Assembly (NCBI RefSeq): GCF_019091135.1
Contig: NZ_JAGXJW010000005.1
Location: forward strand, 1-64,000
DNA: 64,000 nt
Direction of reading: 5' to 3'
Source: Cohnella sp. GbtcB17
GTDB taxonomy: Bacteria; Bacillota; Bacilli; Paenibacillales; Paenibacillaceae
Part shown: piece by piece, positions 59,297 through 64,000 of the stretch
Position numbering within the stretch: position 1 is the stretch's first letter
Layout: every line of letters starts with the position of its first letter
Made by a program: the position numbers and the translations under genes
Notes under the pieces: model-generated
What the model saw: the letters and a program-made list of their open reading frames with translations, nothing else
What the model was told of the DNA's origin: nothing
The model's database searches: none

Positions 59297-60274
59297 ATGG
59301 ATGGAGAAATCGCATGGGAAGGCAACGCGCAGACGCAGCCGATCCGCAAGCGGATAAAAAGGAGCCGGACGCTCGAAGCCAGGAAAAGCTTCAAAAAGCA
59401 TTGGCAGCTGTACCTGGTCGTCCTACCGCCGCTTTTGTTTTTTCTGATTTTTAAGTACTACCCGATGGCGAACGCCGTGCTCGCCTTCAAAGATTACAAC
59501 GTTATCAAAGGCATCTGGGGCAGTCCCTGGGTCGGGATGCGAAACTTCAAGCTCTTTTTCGACAACCCGATCTTCTGGGATCTGATCCGCAATACGATTC
59601 TGCTGAGCGGCTACCTGCTGCTGGCGGGCTTCCCGATTCCGATCCTGCTCGCGCTCATGCTGAACGAGATCCGCAGCGGACGCTTCAAGCGCATCGTGCA
59701 GCTCGTGACGTTCGCGCCTTACTTTATCTCGACGGTTGTCATGGTGTCGATCATCATGCTGTTTCTCGCGCCGAGACTCGGCTTCGCCAACGTCGCCTTG
59801 AACCATCTGGGCTTCGATTCGATCAACTTCCTCGGCGAGCCCGGCATGTTCCGCTCGATCTACGTCTGGTCCGACATCTGGCAGACGGCCGGCTATTCGG
59901 CGGTCATCTACCTGGCGGCGCTCGCGGGCATCGACCCGACGCTGTACGAGGCGGCCAAGGTCGACGGCGCCTCCCGCTTTCAGAAGATCATTCATGTCGA
60001 CCTGCCGGGCATCCTGCCCACGATCGTCGTCATCCTCATTCTGAACGTCGGCAATGTGATGGCGATCGGCTTCGAAAAGGTGTACCTGCTTCAAAATCCG
60101 CTGAACCAGTCGACCTCGGAAATCATTGCGACCTACGTTTACAGCATCGGCCTGCTCAACGCGAACTACAGCTTCGCCACCGCGGTCGGCCTGTTCAACT
60201 CGGTCATCAATCTGGTGCTGCTGCTCCTGGTCAACGGCATCGCCAAGCGTCTGACGAGCAATAGCATCTGGTAG
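59297..60274 (+). CDS. Sugar ABC transporter permease 1 (LplB-like)
   Basis: A 325-aa binding-protein-dependent permease of the LplB/CUT1 branch. Six transmembrane helices, with LYLVVLPPLLFFLIFKYYPMAN at the N-terminus. The EAA loop YEAAKVDGASRFQKIIHVDLPGILP contacts the ATPase. The basic cytoplasmic N-terminus (RKRIKRSRTLEARKSFKKHW) is typical of this subgroup. Start at ATG 59297 with AGGAGG upstream; the longer frame to 59219 has no support. First gene of a permease-permease-binding protein operon. Confidence 0.92.
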   Translation: MDGEIAWEGNAQTQPIRKRIKRSRTLEARKSFKKHWQLYLVVLPPLLFFLIFKYYPMANAVLAFKDYNVIKGIWGSPWVGMRNFKLFFDNPIFWDLIRNTILLSGYLLLAGFPIPILLALMLNEIRSGRFKRIVQLVTFAPYFISTVVMVSIIMLFLAPRLGFANVALNHLGFDSINFLGEPGMFRSIYVWSDIWQTAGYSAVIYLAALAGIDPTLYEAAKVDGASRFQKIIHVDLPGILPTIVVILILNVGNVMAIGFEKVYLLQNPLNQSTSEIIATYVYSIGLLNANYSFATAVGLFNSVINLVLLLLVNGIAKRLTSNSIW

Positions 60275-60289
60275 AAAGGAGATTCGAAC

Positions 60290-61198
60290 ATGCAAGCACA
60301 AGCCGCAACCAAGCGAACGGCGATCCGGGAATCGACCGGCGACCGTCTGTTCATGGCCGTCGTCTATACGATCCTCACGATCGTGCTGATCGCCGTCCTG
60401 TATCCGCTCATTTACATTGTCAGCAGCTCGATCAGCAGCCCCGCCGCCGTCACGTCCGGACGGGTGTTCCTCTGGCCGGTGGACATTTCCTTCAAGGGCT
60501 TCGAGACGCTTTTCAACACGCCCGCGATCCTGACCGGCTACGGCAATTCGATCTTCTATACGGCCGCCGGCACGCTGATCAGCGTCGCGCTGACGGTGAT
60601 GATCGCCTATCCGCTGTCGCGCAAAACGTTTTTCGGACGCAACGCCATCATGATGATCGTCACCTTCACGATGATTTTCAGCGGCGGCCTCATCCCGACC
60701 TACATGGTCGTCAAGTCGCTGCACCTGATCGATACCCGGTGGGCGCTGCTCATCCCGAACGCGATCTGGGTGTGGCAGGTCATTATCGCCCGCACGTTTT
60801 TCCAGGCTTCGATACCCGATGAACTCGCCGAGGCCGCCGAGATCGACGGCTGCAGCGATCTGCGCTTTATGCGCAGCGTCGTCATCCCGCTCTCCAAGCC
60901 GATACTCGCCGTGCTCGTGCTCATGTATGCCGTCGGTCAGTGGAATGCTTACTTCGACGCGCTCATTTACCTAAAGTCCGCCAACCTGTTCCCGCTGCAG
61001 CTCGTGCTGCGCAGCATCATCATTCAGAACAACAGCTCCGGCATGATGGATGCGATGAAAATGGTCGAGCGGCAGCAGCTGTCCGAGCTGCTCAAGTATT
61101 CGCTGATCGTCGTGGCGACGCTGCCCGTGCTCATTATCTATCCGTTCGTGCAGCGCTATTTCGTACAGGGCATGCTGGTCGGTTCCGTGAAGGGATAA
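60290..61198 (+). CDS. Sugar ABC transporter permease 2 (LplC-like)
   Basis: A 302-aa CUT1 permease partner with six helices (AVVYTILTIVLIAVLYPLIYIVSSS first) and the EAA loop DELAEAAEIDGCSDLRFMRSVVIPLSKP. The C-terminus VQRYFVQGMLVGSVKG is characteristic of LplC/YtcP proteins. AAAGGAG precedes the ATG, 15 nt after the previous gene. No ATPase gene is in the operon, so a shared MsmX-type ATPase elsewhere is expected. Confidence 0.92.
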   Translation: MQAQAATKRTAIRESTGDRLFMAVVYTILTIVLIAVLYPLIYIVSSSISSPAAVTSGRVFLWPVDISFKGFETLFNTPAILTGYGNSIFYTAAGTLISVALTVMIAYPLSRKTFFGRNAIMMIVTFTMIFSGGLIPTYMVVKSLHLIDTRWALLIPNAIWVWQVIIARTFFQASIPDELAEAAEIDGCSDLRFMRSVVIPLSKPILAVLVLMYAVGQWNAYFDALIYLKSANLFPLQLVLRSIIIQNNSSGMMDAMKMVERQQLSELLKYSLIVVATLPVLIIYPFVQRYFVQGMLVGSVKG

Positions 61199-61292
61199 CG
61201 CCGTCGGGCGGCGAATGTGAGAGGGGGGATGCGTATGTAGCACGCTGCCGCAAACTTAGCCTGCAACTATCCAAGAAAAGGGAGCGACCCAC

Positions 61293-62984
61293 TTGAAAAA
61301 GAGAATCGTAAGTCTGCTGGCGATCGTCATCGCCCTCAGCATGGCACTCGCGGCCTGCGCGAAAAACGACAATTCGTCCGCCTCCTCGGGCGGCGCTTCA
61401 TCCTCGTCCTCGTCCGCTTCCGCATCCGCGTCGGGAAGCGATGCGGCATCCGCAGCGCCGGTTCCGATCAAAGTATTTTCGATCCAGGAGTCCGGCATCG
61501 ACCTGACCACGAACAAATTTTCCAAGTTTATCGAGGATAAATTCAACATCAAGTTCGACTGGCAGCTCAACCCGTCCGACGGCGCGAAGGAAAAACGCCA
61601 AATCTCCCTCGCGAGCGGCGACTATCCGGACGCCTACATCCTGCCTTCCTACATCGATCATTTCTCGCAAGCGGATCTGCTCAAGTACGGCAAGCAGGGC
61701 GTCATCGTCCCGCTGAACGACCTGATCGATCAATACGGCCCGAACATCAAGGCGGCGATGGAAGCGCATCCCGACCTGAAGCAATACATTACGGCGCCGG
61801 ACGGCAACATTTACGGCCTCGTCTCCTACACGCAATGCTTCCACTGCTCGTATCCGAACAAAATGTGGGTCAATACCAAATGGATGAAGCAGCTCGGCAT
61901 CCAGCCTCCGAAGACGACCGAAGAATTCAAGGCGATGCTCGAAGCGTTCAAGACGAAGGATCCGAACGGCAACGGCAAGCAGGACGAAGTGCCGCTGAGC
62001 GGCTCGATCGAAGACTTCGGCGTCCGCGTCGTGCCTTACCTGATGAACGGCTTCGTCTATGACGACGACCGCAATTACCTGAATCTGAAGGATGGCAAGG
62101 TCGTATCCGCGGCCATCACGCCGGAGTGGAAGGAAGGCCTCGCTTATATCAAGTCGCTCTACGACGAGAAGCTGATCGATCCGGGCGCGTTCACGCAAAA
62201 CGCCGAAGCGTTCAAGAAGATCGGCGAGAACGGCGACGCACAAATTCTCGGCGCAGGCGCAGGCATGCACCCCGCCATCTTCGTCAACATCGACAAAGGC
62301 AACCGTTTCTCCGCCGACTACGACGCATTGCCGCCGCTGACCGGTCCGCACGGCTCGCTGGCGACGCATGACGGCGGCGGCGTCGATCCGGGCGCCAAGT
62401 TCGTCATCACTAACAAAGCGAGCAAGGAAGCGCAGGTTGCGCTGATCAAGATGGTCGACTATATGTTCACGCCGGAAGGACAGACGAACGGCGCATCGGG
62501 CATGGAAGGCATCGATTGGGAGAAGCCGGGTCCGGACGACGTCGCGCTGGACGAGAGCATCAAGGCGCAGTTCAAGCCGATTCCGGCGACCGAAGGCGAA
62601 GCGCCGCGCAATGCGGGCTGGAGCGGCGTCGCCCACTTCTACCAGCCGAAGGAATACCGCGACAGCTTCGTCTCGGCGACGGACATCTACGATTCGGCCG
62701 GCTACGAGCGCAGACTGTATCAAGCGACCCTCGAGTACCAAGGCCACGAGCCGAAGGAGCTGTTCCCGCTCTGGTCGCTCTGGATCGATCCGGCGCTCAC
62801 CGACGAAGCCAGCATTCTTCAGACGAACCTCAAGAACTACATCGAGCGCAGCGAGCTTCAATTCATCACGGGCAATCTTGACCTCAACAAAGACTGGGAC
62901 AGCTACGTGAAGGGTCTGAAGGACCTGAAGCTGGACCGTTACCTGGAAATTCTCCAGCAAGCATACGACAAGGCCGCGAAGTAA
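61293..62984 (+). CDS. Extracellular sugar-binding lipoprotein (LplA-like)
   Basis: A 563-aa solute-binding lipoprotein. The type II signal ends in LAAC (Cys22), followed by a Ser/Ala-rich tether (about residues 26-55) and a large two-lobed binding protein of the LplA/oligosaccharide class (IKVFSIQESGIDLTTNKFSKFIEDKFNIKFDWQLNPSDGAKEKRQI ... GDYPDAYILPSYIDHF). The size suits oligosaccharides. Ribosome-binding site AAGGGAG. Third gene of the importer operon; ligand not predictable, but neighbours GH95 and the GH27-like enzyme suggest fucosyl- or galactosyl-containing glycans. Confidence 0.93.
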   Translation: MKKRIVSLLAIVIALSMALAACAKNDNSSASSGGASSSSSSASASASGSDAASAAPVPIKVFSIQESGIDLTTNKFSKFIEDKFNIKFDWQLNPSDGAKEKRQISLASGDYPDAYILPSYIDHFSQADLLKYGKQGVIVPLNDLIDQYGPNIKAAMEAHPDLKQYITAPDGNIYGLVSYTQCFHCSYPNKMWVNTKWMKQLGIQPPKTTEEFKAMLEAFKTKDPNGNGKQDEVPLSGSIEDFGVRVVPYLMNGFVYDDDRNYLNLKDGKVVSAAITPEWKEGLAYIKSLYDEKLIDPGAFTQNAEAFKKIGENGDAQILGAGAGMHPAIFVNIDKGNRFSADYDALPPLTGPHGSLATHDGGGVDPGAKFVITNKASKEAQVALIKMVDYMFTPEGQTNGASGMEGIDWEKPGPDDVALDESIKAQFKPIPATEGEAPRNAGWSGVAHFYQPKEYRDSFVSATDIYDSAGYERRLYQATLEYQGHEPKELFPLWSLWIDPALTDEASILQTNLKNYIERSELQFITGNLDLNKDWDSYVKGLKDLKLDRYLEILQQAYDKAAK

Positions 62985-63041
62985 GCGCAAGCGAAGCACA
63001 AGCTAAGCGCAAGCGGGCAGCCTGCATAATAACGCGCAGCA

Positions 63042-63073
63042 CAGGCCTTCTGGCCGCAAAGCCGGAAGGCCTG
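63042..63073 (+). terminator. Possible terminator after the binding-protein gene
   Basis: CAGGCCTTC pairs with GAAGGCCTG around a 14-nt loop. The following sequence is poor in T. Confidence 0.45.
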
Positions 63074-63159
63074 GCTTGTCATGCCCGAAAAGGAAATCGA
63101 GGGGAGGCGGGCTTCTGATACCGCCGCAGGGGCAAGACGATAAATGTTTTTGGTTTCTT

Positions 63160-63175
63160 CGGTAAGCGCTTCCTT
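63160..63175 (+). promoter_or_regulatory. Candidate cre upstream of the GH27-like gene
   Basis: CGGTAAGCGCTTCCTT holds the palindromic core TAAGCGCTT and matches WTGNAARCGNWWWCAW at 12 of 16 positions, about 90 nt before the start codon. Confidence 0.4.
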
Positions 63176-63263
63176 AAGTCGGATACGCACAAGCGCAGAG
63201 ATCGTCCGCAAGGTGGACGCCGGTTCATGAAGAATGATTTCATTCGATAAGGGGCTGATCCGT

Positions 63264-64000
63264 TTGCATCGATTGTTGAAGAAAAAAAGTCTCGTCTTGC
63301 TGCTCGTCGTCGCGCTCTTCGCGCAGCTCGGCCTCGTCGCGCCGGGCGCGAACCGGGCTGCCGCAGCTAACAAAGAGCTGGCGCAGAAGCCGTACATGGG
63401 CTGGAGCAGCTACAGCATGCAGGTGTACGACGGTCCGTCCGGCAACTGGACGTCGGCGGCGAAGATCAAGCAAATGTCCGACGCGATGCACGAAAAGCTC
63501 CAATCGCACGGCTACAACTATATCAATATCGACGCGGGCTGGAACGGCGGCATGGACGAATACGCCCGGCCGATTCCGAGCGAGACGCTGTATCCGGACG
63601 GCTTTCAGGACGTCATCGATTATGTCCACGCCAACGGGCAGAAGATCGGCATTTACCTGATTCCCGGCCTGTCGCCCGATGCCTACAAAGCCAACCTGCC
63701 GATCTACGGCACGGAAAGCTGCCATATTCGGGATATCACAAAGCAGCCCATTCAGTATGCGGATTATTGGAACATCGGCTACAAGATCGACTTTCAAACG
63801 AATCCCGGCTGCGCGCAGGCTTACATCGATTCGATCGCCGATCTGCTTGGCTCCTGGGGCATCGACTTCGTCAAGTTCGTCAGCGTGACGCCGGGCTCCG
63901 GCCACAATGATACGACGATCGACGCGCGCGACGACGTAGCCGCCTGGTCCAAGGCGCTCGCCCGTCACAATATTTGGTTCGAGCTGTCCTGGGCGCTCGA
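63264..64000 (+). CDS. Secreted GH27-like (clan GH-D) alpha-galactosidase homologue, 5' part
   Basis: An open frame runs from TTG at 63264 off the window end (245 codons visible). A signal peptide (HRLLKKKSLVLLLVVALFAQ ... ANRAAAA) precedes a (beta/alpha)8 GH-D barrel: KPYMGWSSYSMQVYDG, GYNYINIDAGWNGGMDEYARP, DVIDYVHANGQKIGIYLIPGL, ADYWNIGYKIDF, and WGIDFVKFVSVTPGSGHND. GH27 enzymes carry the nucleophile as Asp in a K-[YFL]-D motif; here residue 206 is Val (K-F-V-S). AAGGGG lies about 12 nt upstream. Substrate could be alpha-galactosides or related; catalytic competence is doubtful. Last gene in the glycan locus seen here. Confidence 0.82.
   Translation, partial: MHRLLKKKSLVLLLVVALFAQLGLVAPGANRAAAANKELAQKPYMGWSSYSMQVYDGPSGNWTSAAKIKQMSDAMHEKLQSHGYNYINIDAGWNGGMDEYARPIPSETLYPDGFQDVIDYVHANGQKIGIYLIPGLSPDAYKANLPIYGTESCHIRDITKQPIQYADYWNIGYKIDFQTNPGCAQAYIDSIADLLGSWGIDFVKFVSVTPGSGHNDTTIDARDDVAAWSKALARHNIWFELSWAL

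Noticed and set aside
61398-62999. A 533-codon minus-strand frame opposite the sugar-binding lipoprotein gene.
   Set aside because: The plus-strand gene has a lipobox, ribosome-binding site and operon context; the antisense frame reads as a codon-mirror sequence.
63229-63252. An eight-codon upstream frame (ATG to TAA) before the GH27-like gene.
   Set aside because: Too short to judge. It could be a leader peptide, but there is no attenuator-like structure to support it.

Overview
The window is a high-GC Firmicute chromosome segment. Gene content and order (ytxJ-ccpA, acuA/acuC divergent from acsA, rpsD, ylaN, ftsW, ylbF-ylbG, yuaF-floT), strong Shine-Dalgarno sites, frequent TTG/GTG starts, sigma-A promoters and many intrinsic terminators point to Paenibacillaceae, most like Cohnella or a high-GC Paenibacillus. 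I see no insertion sequence, prophage, CRISPR array or rRNA. Nearly all genes look like vertically inherited core or lineage genes. Accessory character appears mainly at the right end, in a carbohydrate-utilisation region.

Layout. 1-5.5 kb: the 3' end of ung, an S-layer-anchored protein, two tRNA-Val(GAC) genes flanking a small secreted protein, tiny membrane proteins and a lipoprotein, an MBL hydrolase, and small envelope or hypothetical genes. 5.5-18.2 kb: an SpeA-type decarboxylase, an MFS exporter, a Gram-positive RND pump, DUF1054, a GDSL esterase, 6-phosphogluconate dehydrogenase, a rhodanese, a divergent EPSP synthase and a CoA-binding protein. 18.3-22 kb: a NagE-like EIICBA translationally coupled to ptsI. 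22-29.5 kb: DJ-1/PfpI, a zinc-finger protein, the bacilliredoxin YtxJ, the catabolite regulator CcpA, MtnN, and the acetate/acetoin module acuA-acuC/acsA without acuB. 29.7-36.5 kb: a class A PBP with FnIII domains, yuaF-floT behind a sigma-W-like promoter, a 50-bp-periodic repeat, and rpsD with a long leader. 36.5-45.9 kb: a GAF-GGDEF cyclase, an M29 aminopeptidase, an HPr-like protein lacking His15, DedA, YlaN, a CAX antiporter, Asp23, FtsW, YugN and an M20 hydrolase. 46-53.2 kb: an XPB-type helicase coupled to a Helicase_C_3 partner, ylbF-ylbG, an unknown gene, LysR and a PHP phosphoesterase. 53.2-64 kb: AraC, a GH95 fucosidase, a membrane AraC sensor, an LplABC-type importer without an ATPase, and the start of a GH27-like enzyme.

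How it fits together. The right end reads as a glycan-scavenging locus: an AraC regulator with GH95, then a Cache/AraC sensor next to a binding-protein importer, then a secreted GH-D enzyme. Cre-like sites lie before GH95, the importer, the GH27-like gene and acsA. CcpA, EI, a NagE transporter and a phosphorylation-defective HPr-like protein all lie within 40 kb, so carbon catabolite control is a recurring theme. The least conventional elements are the XPB/Helicase_C_3 pair, the His15-less HPr-like protein, the GH27-like protein with an altered nucleophile motif, the tRNA-Val copy with a non-canonical T-loop, and the four-copy repeat near 35.4 kb.
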